A stretch of 57,727 nucleotides of DNA. It comes from Armatimonadota bacterium (GTDB lineage: Bacteria; Armatimonadota; Zipacnadia; UBA1398; JAKPQA01). The stretch covers positions 1-57,727 of the forward strand of contig JAKPQA010000148.1 in NCBI GenBank assembly GCA_029547025.1, read 5' to 3'. This document shows, one piece after another, positions 8,854 through 17,312 of this stretch (the stretch's first letter is position 1; each line of letters opens with the position of its first letter). The position numbers and the translations under genes are program-made. The notes below the pieces were generated by a model. That model ran no database searches, was not told the origin of the DNA, and was given only the letters and a program-made list of their open reading frames with translations.

Positions 8854-10749
8854 ATGGCAACTCGACTACTGGCCGGGGCTGTATCGGCGCTCTACTTGAT
8901 AACCCCGGGCCTGTGCGCCGCCGAGGGCGATGAGGCGGCGGACGTGCTTGCGGGGCTCCGCCCGGAGCACCCGAGGATCATGCTCACCGACGAGCGGCTG
9001 GCGGAGCTCAAAGCCCGCGCGGCCGAGGACTCTCCGTTGCGACGCTATGTCGATGACGTGCTCACCGCCGCCAATGGTCTGCTCGAGGCCGACGAGCTCC
9101 GCCACGTCTTGCCCGATGGCATCCGGCTCCTGAGCGTCAGCCGCGCGTGCCTGAGCCGTGTGAGCACACTCGCCCTGGCCTATCGCTGGACGAGTAACGA
9201 GCGCTACCTCAGCGCCGCGCTCCGCGACCTGCGTTCGGTCTGCGCCTTCAAGGACTGGAACCCCGACCACTTCCTCGACACGGCCGAAATGACCCACGCC
9301 GTCGCCATTGGCTACGACTGGCTCTACGCCGCCCTCGATGACGAAACACGCCAGATTCTCCGCGCGGCGATCCTGCACCTCGGCCTCGAGCCCGGGCTAC
9401 GGGGCTATCGCGGCGAGAAATACAGCTTCCCCCGCGCCGAGAACAACTGGAACCAAGTGTGCAACTCCGGCCTGACCGTGGGGGCATTGGCCGTCGCTGA
9501 CACTGACCCCGACGTCGCTCGCGAGATCATTGCTTGCGCCATCGCCTCACTCCCCACGGCCATGCGGCACTATGCCCCGGATGGTGCCTGGATGGAGGGC
9601 CCGGGCTACTGGGACTACGCGACGAGCTACATCTGCTACGGCATCGCGGCACTCGATAGCGCCCTGGGCCGCGACCTGGGAACGTCCGAGTATCCGGGTC
9701 TGGCGGACTCGGGCTACTTCCCCATCTACGGCGCCGGACCCACCGGCTGCTATCTGAGCTATGCCGATGCGGGCATGATGTCGCGCGCCACGCCCAAGGC
9801 CTGCCTGTTCTTCCTGGCCGGCAAGTTCGGACGCCCCGAGTTCGCCGATGCCGAACATGCCATCTTGCGCGACCAGACGGCGAGCGCGTTCCATGTCGTC
9901 TGGTACCAGCCGCCCTCCGGCCAGACCTTCGAGCGCGATCTCGACCGCCTCTTCCGAGGGCCAGTCGAGGTGGCGTTCCTGCGCTCGGCGTGGGGCGACC
10001 CCAGCGCTCTCTGGGTGGGCGCCAAGGCGGGCTACAACCAGGTCCCGCACGGGCATCTCGATCTCGGCAACTTCGAGCTCGATGCGCTCGGCGTGCGCTG
10101 GGCCATCGACCTTGGTGCCGACGACTACAACCTGCCAGGGTACTGGAGCGGCCGCGAAGACGGGCAGCGCTGGACCTACTATCGCCTGAACTCTCAGAGC
10201 CATAACGTCTGCACCATCGACGGCAACAACCAGTTGGTGAATGCAAGGGCGCAGATCGTCCGCTGGCAGAGTCGCCCCGAGTCCGGCGCGGTCGTCATCG
10301 ACCTGACGAATGCCTACGCTCACGTTGAGCGTGCCATGCGCGGGGTCCAGCTCTTGCGCCGAGAAGGTGCGATCCTCATCCAGGATGAGTTCACGCTCGC
10401 CGGGCCTCGCAACCTCGTGTGGGGAATGACCACTCGAGCCGAGATCACGGTGGACGACGACGGTTCGGCACGGCTGGCCCAGGACGGCCAGCAACTCCGT
10501 GTGCGCGTGCTCGAGCCCGCGGGAGCGGGCTTCGAGGAGGGTTCGGCCCAGCGCGATAGGCCCGAGGCTGAGAACAAGGGCTTCCGGCGGCTGCTCCTGC
10601 CGCTCAGGAACGCCACCGGCGACCAACGCATCGCGCTGCTCTTCGTACCCGTAACGGCCGACGCCCAAGGGGAGCCGCGGCTCACCATCGTTCCGCTGGC
10701 CGACTGGTCGGGCGACGCGGCGAACGATCCGCAACCGCCTCGGGCTTGA
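8854..10749 (+). CDS. Heparinase II/III family polysaccharide lyase-like, exported
   Basis: The 631-residue protein has a Sec signal (residues 1-22). An alpha/alpha-toroid domain runs to about residue 330, with conserved TAEMTHAVAIGYDWLY and NNWNQVC, followed by a beta-sandwich. The heparinase II/III hallmark HGHLDLGNFELDALG (around residue 395) supplies the conserved His, and DGAWMEGPGYWDYAT a candidate catalytic Tyr. It likely cleaves a uronic-acid-containing polysaccharide in the periplasm by beta-elimination; the actual glycan (alginate, heparin-like or other) cannot be told. The start was chosen at the ATG just before the signal peptide; AGGAGG is 13 bases upstream, slightly far. The frame is open upstream to 8656 without support. 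Confidence 0.85.
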   Translation: MATRLLAGAVSALYLITPGLCAAEGDEAADVLAGLRPEHPRIMLTDERLAELKARAAEDSPLRRYVDDVLTAANGLLEADELRHVLPDGIRLLSVSRACLSRVSTLALAYRWTSNERYLSAALRDLRSVCAFKDWNPDHFLDTAEMTHAVAIGYDWLYAALDDETRQILRAAILHLGLEPGLRGYRGEKYSFPRAENNWNQVCNSGLTVGALAVADTDPDVAREIIACAIASLPTAMRHYAPDGAWMEGPGYWDYATSYICYGIAALDSALGRDLGTSEYPGLADSGYFPIYGAGPTGCYLSYADAGMMSRATPKACLFFLAGKFGRPEFADAEHAILRDQTASAFHVVWYQPPSGQTFERDLDRLFRGPVEVAFLRSAWGDPSALWVGAKAGYNQVPHGHLDLGNFELDALGVRWAIDLGADDYNLPGYWSGREDGQRWTYYRLNSQSHNVCTIDGNNQLVNARAQIVRWQSRPESGAVVIDLTNAYAHVERAMRGVQLLRREGAILIQDEFTLAGPRNLVWGMTTRAEITVDDDGSARLAQDGQQLRVRVLEPAGAGFEEGSAQRDRPEAENKGFRRLLLPLRNATGDQRIALLFVPVTADAQGEPRLTIVPLADWSGDAANDPQPPRA

Positions 10750-10753
10750 GGAA

Positions 10754-10772
10754 GGCCGGCTCGCGCCCGGCC
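10754..10772 (+). terminator. Hairpin after heparinase-like gene
   Basis: GGCCGG (10754-10759) and CCGGCC (10767-10772) pair around a 7-base loop just after the stop codon. There is no T-run, so it could be a terminator remnant or an mRNA-stabilising hairpin. Confidence 0.35.
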
Positions 10773-10818
10773 ACGAACTGGGCTCCGGGCACACTCCCGA
10801 CGCAAGGGGGCACCAAGC

Positions 10819-11985
10819 GTGGCATACCTGGATCTGGCAGAGAGAGACCGGCGGCTGGCCCGGATGAGAGACATCATGGCTGCCCAGGACTTGGACGTCG
10901 CGTTGGTCTACTACGACGAGTTCAACATTGGCAACGGGTGGTATCTCACCGGATGGTGCCCCCAGTTCGAGAGTGGGGCGGTTCTGGTGCCCCGTGTGGG
11001 CGAGCCCATGCTCCTGGGCGGGCCGGAGAGTGAGCCCTTCGCCAAGTTCGACAGCGCCGTCAAGGACACCCGCAACTTTACCGTCTTCATGGTCCCCAAC
11101 GAGGAGTACCCGAACGCCACCATCACGGACTTTCCGGCGCTGTTCGACGAGATGACGCAGCGCTTTGGCCCCGTGCGCCGCGTGGGCCTCGTCGGCGGCG
11201 GCCGGATGCCCGCAGCCTGCTACCAGCAGATCGTGGACGGTTTCGAGGGCGTCCAGCTCGTGGACATGACCGACGAGTTCGTGGCGCTCCGCTTCGTGAA
11301 GTCGCCGTGGGAGATGGAGCAGATCCGCGCCGCCTTCAAGCTCGCCGATGCCTCCTACGAGGCCATGGCGGCCGCGATCCGCCCTGGCGTGTCGGAAATC
11401 GAGGTCGCGGCGGCGGGCGAGTTCGCCGCTCGCACCGCCGGCGCCACGGGGTTCGGGTTCAGTGCCATCGTCGGCTCGGGTCCGCGGTCGAACGCGGTCG
11501 TGCCCACCGCCACATCCAAGCGGCTCCAGGCCGGCGAGACCGTCATGCTCGGCCTGGCGCCCAAGGTCGCCGGATACGCCGGCTGCTTCGGCGATACCCT
11601 ACCAGTCACTGGCGAGTGCACGCCGCAGCAGGCCGAGGCCATGAAGCATCTCAAAGAGGCCTTCCGGCTCACCCGGGAGCAGCTCGCCCCCGGCAAGGTT
11701 GGTCGCGAGATCGACGCGCCAGCCCGGACCTACTTCGCGAAGCACGGATTCTCGCCGTACCTCGTCTGCCCGTTCGCCCACACCATCGGACTGCACGAGG
11801 CTGAAGAGCCCTTCTTTGGCCCGAACAGCGACCATGTGCTGAAGCCGGGCATGGCCGTGTGCATCGATGTGAGCTACTTCGGCCACCCCGAGTACCTGGG
11901 CGCCCGCATCGAGACGGGCTACGAGATCACCGACCGCGGTGCGGTGCCCTTCAGCCCGGCGATGGATGCGCGGTTCAGCTCATAG
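10819..11985 (+). CDS. M24-fold (aminopeptidase P/creatinase-like) protein with degenerate metal site
   Basis: This 388-residue protein has the two-domain architecture of Xaa-Pro peptidases and creatinases: an N-terminal creatinase-type domain (about 1-145) and a pita-bread catalytic domain. By eye the usual metal ligands are largely replaced. The first Asp position is Gly (VMLG), the second is Cys (GYAGC), and the first Glu is Asp (CIDVSY). The His (AHTIGL) and last Glu (ARIET) remain. A metal-dependent peptidase is therefore unlikely; a creatinase-like C-N hydrolase or another role fits better. It starts at GTG with AAGGGGG about 7 bases upstream. It follows the heparinase-like gene by 69 bases. 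Confidence 0.8.
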   Translation: MAYLDLAERDRRLARMRDIMAAQDLDVALVYYDEFNIGNGWYLTGWCPQFESGAVLVPRVGEPMLLGGPESEPFAKFDSAVKDTRNFTVFMVPNEEYPNATITDFPALFDEMTQRFGPVRRVGLVGGGRMPAACYQQIVDGFEGVQLVDMTDEFVALRFVKSPWEMEQIRAAFKLADASYEAMAAAIRPGVSEIEVAAAGEFAARTAGATGFGFSAIVGSGPRSNAVVPTATSKRLQAGETVMLGLAPKVAGYAGCFGDTLPVTGECTPQQAEAMKHLKEAFRLTREQLAPGKVGREIDAPARTYFAKHGFSPYLVCPFAHTIGLHEAEEPFFGPNSDHVLKPGMAVCIDVSYFGHPEYLGARIETGYEITDRGAVPFSPAMDARFSS

Positions 11986-12259
11986 TGCATGGGAGAGAGG
12001 GGCCGCTCATCTGCGGCAATGACGGCGGATGCATGTCCAAGGCCATAGCCCTGCTGTTGGCCCTGCCCACCCTCCTCAACCGGCGATATGCTCGCCTGGG
12101 GAATGACCACCGGCCAATACCCAGTAGCGGCTGGAGGTCATCCGCCCCCGGGTCCATCACGCATGGACCGAGGGAGACGTAGCAACAGACCACCGCAGGC
12201 GCCGCCGGCTGACTCCTGCGGCACGCCGGGGCACACGCCGGCAATGGGAGATGGTGACC

Positions 12260-13096
12260 ATGCGCATTGGCTGCGGAACGGTGTGCTTCCGGGCGCTGCC
12301 GCTTGACGAGGCACTCGGGCGAATCGCCCGGGCGGGGTACACATGGGTCGAGACGCAGGCGACAGCGCCTTTCTGCCCCCACATCGACCCATGGCGCGAT
12401 GATCCGGAGGGCTTCCGGCGCCTGGTCGCCGAGCACGGCTTCGAGGGCGTCACGGCGCTCTGGGCGCCGCATGGCGCGATCCTGGCCGATGCCGAGGCGG
12501 TAGCGGGTATCAGCGCGGCGCTCCGTTGGGCCCAGGCTGCTGGTATCCCTGTGGTGAACGCCGGAGATGGCCAGAAGCCGGACGGCATGTCCGATGCCGA
12601 CGCGTTGGCGGTGCTGGGAGAGCGCATGGCGGCCATCCTCGATGTGGCGGCAAGCTGCCGGGTCTACCTCGCGATCGAGCCGCACGGGTCATTCTCGCTG
12701 ACGCCAAGGGGGCTCGAGGCCATCATGGAGCTATCGGACTCGCCCTGGCTCGGGATCAACTACGACACCGCGAACGTCCACCGGGCCACCTATGTGGAGA
12801 CGGCCGCGGGAGCCTACTCGTGGAAGCCGGTCGGCGAGAGCGCCGACGAGGTCGCGACGCTCGAACGAGTCGTCGGACGCGTGGTGCACTGCCATGCGAA
12901 GGACGTGATCGGCGCCCGGTCGGTGGCCTTGGGCGAGGGTGAAGTGGATGTCACCGGGTGCCTGCGGGTGCTCGAGAACCACGGCTACGAGGGCGCGATC
13001 TCGCTGGAGACCGAGGGTGAGGAGGCGCCCGACCAGATGCAGCAGCTCATCGAACGCAGTCGTCGCTTCCTCGAGCACGCACTGGGGCCCCGCTAG
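12260..13096 (+). CDS. Sugar phosphate isomerase/epimerase (xylose-isomerase-like TIM barrel)
   Basis: The 278-residue protein is an AP-endonuclease-2/xylose-isomerase-like TIM barrel. Candidate metal ligands are in place: Glu in AIEPHG, Asp in NYDTAN, His in HCHAKD and Glu in SLETEG. It has no signal and should be cytoplasmic. The family interconverts keto- and aldo-sugars or epimerises them; the specific sugar is not predictable. ATG 12260 is chosen because GGGAG ends 9 bases before it; an ATG three codons upstream is possible. The 274 bases before it (11986-12259) hold no convincing gene: a 49-codon frame at 12033-12182 has a hydrophobic start but no ribosome-binding site. Confidence 0.8.
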   Translation: MRIGCGTVCFRALPLDEALGRIARAGYTWVETQATAPFCPHIDPWRDDPEGFRRLVAEHGFEGVTALWAPHGAILADAEAVAGISAALRWAQAAGIPVVNAGDGQKPDGMSDADALAVLGERMAAILDVAASCRVYLAIEPHGSFSLTPRGLEAIMELSDSPWLGINYDTANVHRATYVETAAGAYSWKPVGESADEVATLERVVGRVVHCHAKDVIGARSVALGEGEVDVTGCLRVLENHGYEGAISLETEGEEAPDQMQQLIERSRRFLEHALGPR

Positions 13097-13513
13097 ATCT
13101 GGGAGGCGATCGGGCCCGAACAGAACTCCAGCCCCTCGCCCGTGTGCCCGCGCGCCCTACTGGACGATCAGCAGCGAGTCATCCAGACCCTCCGCCGTGG
13201 TGAACTCCCGCACGCCCGAACCCGATACCGTGCCGATGCGGCGGCTCTGCTTAGCGATCCCTCCACTGAAGCCCGCCCCTGGACGTACCGGCAACCGGAC
13301 GGGATGCCGCGCGCGCTCGCCCTCGGCTCCCCTGGGGGGGTGTTCGCAGACCACATCGACGGCAGTCTTCTCTCGCACGGCGCGGGCCCGGCCGCTCCTC
13401 CCTCGAGCATGCCGGGAGGACCGTCTGGCAGGCCGACGGAACTCTGAGCCCGCCGGACCGACTAACTCCGTGCCCGTGTCTGGAGAGCGGAGTGGGCCGA
13501 GAGGACGTTGCGC
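13097..13513. other. 417-base stretch without a supported gene
   Basis: Open frames cross this stretch on both strands, as expected at this GC content, but none has a credible start, a ribosome-binding site or a recognisable domain. A minus-strand frame ending at 13157 finishes with a propeller-like phrase (REFTTAEGLDDS). This hints at, but does not prove, a decayed beta-propeller gene. The stretch includes the upstream region of the aldo/keto reductase. Confidence 0.4.
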
Positions 13514-14695
13514 ATGGACGGCCAGGGGATCTCGCGCAGGACCTTCATACGCACCGCCGCCGTGGCGGCAGGCTTTGCGGCCGTGGCCGGACCCACGCCG
13601 GCCCGGTGCCAGGAGCGTACTCTGCCCAAGCGCCGGATGGCGGGCACGGAACTCGACGTGAGTGTGCTCGGCTACGGCACCGAGTTCATGCAGGACCGGG
13701 CCGTGGCCGACCATCTCGTCTCGTTCGGCGTCAACCACATCGACACCGCACCCGTGTACCAGGAGGGCGAGGCCGAACGGCGGCTCGTACCGGTGATCCG
13801 AGACCACGGGGATTCGCTGGTGCTAACCACGAAGTGGGGGCACCACTCGGACCTGGCCGCGCCCAAGGACGAGTTCCTGGCCAGCTTCGCCGCGAGTTGC
13901 GAGCGCATGGAGACGGACCATGTGGACATCATGTATGTCCATGACGCCCGCACGCCGGAGAAGGCGGCGTTCGCCAGCCCCTATGAGGCGTTCAGAGAGC
14001 TACGCGACGCCGGCAAGATAGGATATTACGGACTGAGCACCCATCTTGGGCAGGAAGCGACCGTGCTCAAGTGCATCGAGCTTGGCTGGTACAGCGTGCT
14101 CATGGTCGCGTGGAACTTCTTCTCTCCTCCGTCGCTCACCGACGCCCTCAAAAGGGCCGCCGACAACGGCATGGGCATCGTGGTCATCAAGGCGCTGAAG
14201 GGCCTCAGTGAAGGTCAGGACTGGTTCCAGCGCGCGACGCCAGAGCAGCGCGCCGTGCTGGACACCTTCGAGGGGTCCATGTACCAGCGCGCCATCCGGT
14301 GGACGCTCTCGCACGACTTCGTGTCCAGCATCATCATGTCGGTATCGAACCTGGACCAGGTGGAGGAGAACGTGGTCGGGGGATTCGAGGCGTCCCGGGT
14401 GGGTGACGCCCGGCAGCTGCGACGATACGCCCGTGCCGTCTCGAACCAGGTGTGTCGGGGCTGCGCCACGTGTCTTGGTGCCTGCCCTGTAGGGGTGGCC
14501 GTGCCCGACATCCTGAGGTACCGCGCGTACCATCGGGCATATGGTGAAGCACACACGGCACGGCGACTATACGCGGACCTGCCCGAGAGCATGCGAGCCA
14601 ACGCCTGCACCGGATGCGGCATCTGTGCCGCCCACTGCCCCTACGGCCTCGCCGTGCCTGAGCTGATCGCCGAGGCACATCGGCTGCTGGCCTAG
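13514..14695 (+). CDS. Tat-exported aldo/keto reductase fused to a 2[4Fe-4S] ferredoxin domain
   Basis: The 393-residue protein begins with a twin-arginine signal (SRRTFIRTAA). The AKR barrel follows with the tetrad recognisable: Asp and Tyr in IDTAPVYQEGE, Lys in LTTKWG, His in YVHD. The C-terminal 90 residues contain two ferredoxin-type motifs, CRGCATCLGACP and CTGCGICAAHCP, each able to bind a [4Fe-4S] cluster. Ferredoxin-tailed AKRs are known. Tat export implies the protein folds with cofactor in the cytoplasm and acts in the periplasm, probably as a redox enzyme on a carbonyl or sugar-like substrate. ATG 13514 is preferred over the TTG two codons earlier, with GAGAGGA upstream. Confidence 0.85.
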   Translation: MDGQGISRRTFIRTAAVAAGFAAVAGPTPARCQERTLPKRRMAGTELDVSVLGYGTEFMQDRAVADHLVSFGVNHIDTAPVYQEGEAERRLVPVIRDHGDSLVLTTKWGHHSDLAAPKDEFLASFAASCERMETDHVDIMYVHDARTPEKAAFASPYEAFRELRDAGKIGYYGLSTHLGQEATVLKCIELGWYSVLMVAWNFFSPPSLTDALKRAADNGMGIVVIKALKGLSEGQDWFQRATPEQRAVLDTFEGSMYQRAIRWTLSHDFVSSIIMSVSNLDQVEENVVGGFEASRVGDARQLRRYARAVSNQVCRGCATCLGACPVGVAVPDILRYRAYHRAYGEAHTARRLYADLPESMRANACTGCGICAAHCPYGLAVPELIAEAHRLLA

Positions 14696-14703
14696 TGAGG
14701 CTC

Positions 14704-14728
14704 CGGGGCCGGAACCGCCCGTTCCCCG
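14704..14728. terminator. Hairpin between convergent genes
   Basis: GGAAC (14711-14715) pairs with GTTCC (14721-14725), and an alternative CGGGG/CCCCG pairing spans the same bases. It lies in the 42-base gap between the reductase and fusion-gene stops and could serve both strands. It has no T-run. Confidence 0.35.
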
Positions 14729-14737
14729 AAGGTCGCG

Positions 14738-17278
14738 CTAGTCCATCTGCTGGCCGCCAGTGACGTTGATGGCCTGACCGGTCATATAGCTCGAGTCATC
14801 CGAGGCCAGGAACTCCACCACGTTGGCCACGTCCGCGTACTCGCAACCCCGGCCCATCGGAACCTGCTGCTCGTACTTGGCGCGGACCTCCTCCACGGTG
14901 ATACCCCACCGCTGGGCATACTGGCCATACAGGCTATCGACCCATAGGGGCGAGTCGAGAAGGTTCCCGGGGCAGACCGAGTTGACGCGGATCCCATCGG
15001 GCGCCAGCTCCAGGGCCAGGCTCTGCGTCAGGCCGATCCCGCCGAACTTGCTGGCGGCATAGGCTGAGTTGCGGAAGCTGCCCTTCTTGCCCGACTTCGA
15101 GTTGATCTGGATGATGACACCGCTCTGCTGCGGTACCATGACCCGAGCCGCCTCGCGGGCACAGACGAAGTAACCCACAAGGTTCACGTCGATGACCTTG
15201 CGCCATCGGTCGATCTCAATATCTGTCAGGCCGCCAGCGAAAAGAATCCCCGCGTTGCACACCAGGATGTCCAGGCGGCCCCACTCGTCAACGGCCCGCC
15301 CAATCGCGCGGGCCATGTCCTCGGCCGAGGTCACATCCGCCACTTCCCCGATCACGGGCACCCCCGTGCTGTCGGCGATCTCCGCGGCCGCCTTCCGCAC
15401 GCCCTCGGCGTTGATGTCCGTGATGACCGTCCGCACGGCCAAACTGGCCAAACGCTCTGCCAGTGCGCGGCCCAGGCCCTGGGCGCCGCCGGTGACCAGA
15501 GCCACCCGGCCGCCCAGCCGCTGGCAACCGGTGCGTGAGGGCCGCAGCCCGCTCGCTATGAACGCCTTCTCCGCGTCACGAGTCCACTCCCCCCTGGGCG
15601 TGAGCGCGGCCGCAACGGCCGGCATGCACGCCTCCATGGCCTGAAGCGGGATCAGTGGCACGCGCTCAAGTTGGGGGAAGATCACGACTTTGCCTGCAAA
15701 GCGACCGGTCTTGACTCCACGCAGTCCCTCCCAGGCCGCCTCGATGCCGCCCACAGCCGCCACGGACCTGTTGGGAGACAACTCGCCGCTCTCGGTCTTG
15801 CCGAGGGTGAACTCGAGATCCGAAATGGCCGACCCGCTGGTGCCGATCACGCGATTGTCCCTCAGATACACCGCACTCAGATCCAGGGCAGCCATGGTAC
15901 CTCGAGGGAGTCCGGCAAACACGTTCATGACGCCACCCGGCTTGAGCCACGGTGCCGAGGACTCAACCAGGGCGGCCACGGGAGCCATCACGATGACGTC
16001 GTCGAAACCTTCAGGCTCAAGCTCGCGTAGGCGAGTCTCGAAAGCCTCCTGGCCCATGGCGACCGGGTTAAGGCAGATCAGCTCGATGCCGCGCTCGCGG
16101 GCCAGATCTCCATAGCGCTCCTCGACGGTCCCGAGCCGAGCCGGATCCACGTCGGTGGCAACCACGCGCCGGGGCGGCGTACGCAGTTCGAGCGCGCGCT
16201 GAACGTGCATCTGCCCCATCGGTCCGGCCGCACCAACGATCCAGGCCGCACCGCCGGCTGCCAGCTCGGAGCCCCGCGTTCTGACGTAGGCTGTGCTCAG
16301 GTTCGCTTCGGTCGTCCCGATGTACTGAGTCGCCTCATAGTGGATGCGACCCACATCGACCTGGATCCTGCGATCGAGCGGCCGGTCCGCCGCCAGGAGA
16401 AGCACGCCCCCCTTGCCGAGGCAGCGCGAGGCAGATTCGACGAGATCCGCGCTCTCACTACCCAGCACGATGATATCGCCGAAGCCCTGTCCGCCCGTAT
16501 GCGCCGACGATAGCGTGTCGACATCGGCCGCCGCCACCTCCACGACGTCACACCCAAAGCACCGGGCGGCCTCTTTGAGCTGGCCCGCAAGGCCCGCCGG
16601 TACCCCGCAAGCCACGATCTTCGATGGCTTGCCGCCGGCGAGAATCTCGGCCCCCAGCTCGTACTCCAGCGTCCCACCATTGGCGATCACGAGGGTGACT
16701 CCACGGTCGTGCAGACCCACGCGGTGCCGCATCCGGTACGCGCATTCGACACAGGCCCACGGTTCCGACAGCGCAGCTTCGGCGTAGCCCGTCGAGTCGG
16801 CCACGGGGATGAGATAGCAGCCGTCATCGCCGTTCAGGATCTCCTCGCCCAAGCGCACATACTGACAGAGCGCTCCCGGGAGCTGGTACCCGAAGGCCAG
16901 GCCCACACCCTTGTAGTAGATGTCCGCCTGCACCACGAAGCGCTGACCAATCCGATACTGACCGGCCAGCTGCTCGCCGACCCCCACCAGGGTGATGGCG
17001 ACCTCGTGGCCCATGATGACCGGATCTGTCTCGAGGTTCCGTCCCTGGATCCGCGGATGCTCGGATCCGAGGTTCAGGATCTTGATGTCCGAGAAGCACA
17101 GGCCCGCGGCATCCACCCGTGCCAGGAGCTCACGGGGACCAAACTGCGGCGTGGGTACGCGGCATGGCCGAGCGAACCGTCCCAGGTTCTCGAGGCCCGT
17201 ACCGAAAAGCTGCCAGGCCAGCATGGTCTCCGGTATGGGAGCGGACGCCTTCTTGTAGGCCTCGAATGAAGACTCCAT
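14738..17278 (-). CDS. SorE-like sugar-phosphate reductase fused to SorD/SrlD-like sorbitol-6-phosphate dehydrogenase
   Basis: The 846-residue protein joins two dehydrogenases. Residues 1-575 are a zinc-type medium-chain dehydrogenase (MDR) resembling L-sorbose-1-phosphate reductase SorE, with Cys near 58 (LCFSD) and GHE near 88-90 as zinc ligands. It contains two successive Rossmann-like units: about 194-335, whose Gly motif is degenerate (IANGGTLEY), and about 342-500, intact (VGAAGPMGQ). Residues 586-846 are a short-chain dehydrogenase (SDR) closely resembling E. coli SrlD, with VTGGAQGLG, NAG, Y-x-x-S-K (YAASK) and the shared phrases INSKSGK and INVTGGQ. Inferred route: sorbose-1-phosphate to glucitol-6-phosphate to fructose-6-phosphate. 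ATG 17278 follows AAGGGA; a longer frame starts at 17350. The class II aldolase gene lies 34 bases upstream and is probably in the same operon. Confidence 0.8.
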   Translation of the reverse strand: MESSFEAYKKASAPIPETMLAWQLFGTGLENLGRFARPCRVPTPQFGPRELLARVDAAGLCFSDIKILNLGSEHPRIQGRNLETDPVIMGHEVAITLVGVGEQLAGQYRIGQRFVVQADIYYKGVGLAFGYQLPGALCQYVRLGEEILNGDDGCYLIPVADSTGYAEAALSEPWACVECAYRMRHRVGLHDRGVTLVIANGGTLEYELGAEILAGGKPSKIVACGVPAGLAGQLKEAARCFGCDVVEVAAADVDTLSSAHTGGQGFGDIIVLGSESADLVESASRCLGKGGVLLLAADRPLDRRIQVDVGRIHYEATQYIGTTEANLSTAYVRTRGSELAAGGAAWIVGAAGPMGQMHVQRALELRTPPRRVVATDVDPARLGTVEERYGDLARERGIELICLNPVAMGQEAFETRLRELEPEGFDDVIVMAPVAALVESSAPWLKPGGVMNVFAGLPRGTMAALDLSAVYLRDNRVIGTSGSAISDLEFTLGKTESGELSPNRSVAAVGGIEAAWEGLRGVKTGRFAGKVVIFPQLERVPLIPLQAMEACMPAVAAALTPRGEWTRDAEKAFIASGLRPSRTGCQRLGGRVALVTGGAQGLGRALAERLASLAVRTVITDINAEGVRKAAAEIADSTGVPVIGEVADVTSAEDMARAIGRAVDEWGRLDILVCNAGILFAGGLTDIEIDRWRKVIDVNLVGYFVCAREAARVMVPQQSGVIIQINSKSGKKGSFRNSAYAASKFGGIGLTQSLALELAPDGIRVNSVCPGNLLDSPLWVDSLYGQYAQRWGITVEEVRAKYEQQVPMGRGCEYADVANVVEFLASDDSSYMTGQAINVTGGQQMD

Positions 17279-17312
17279 GTGCACATGTCCCTTCTGACTG
17301 CACCAGGGGGAG

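Noticed and set aside
12033-12182. 49-codon frame with a hydrophobic start (MSKAIALLLALP)
   Set aside because: No ribosome-binding site and a poor-quality C-terminal half; likely chance.
13157-13507. Minus-strand frame ending in a propeller-like phrase (REFTTAEGLDDS)
   Set aside because: Too short and without start, signal or further propeller motifs. It may be a decayed fragment but cannot be supported.
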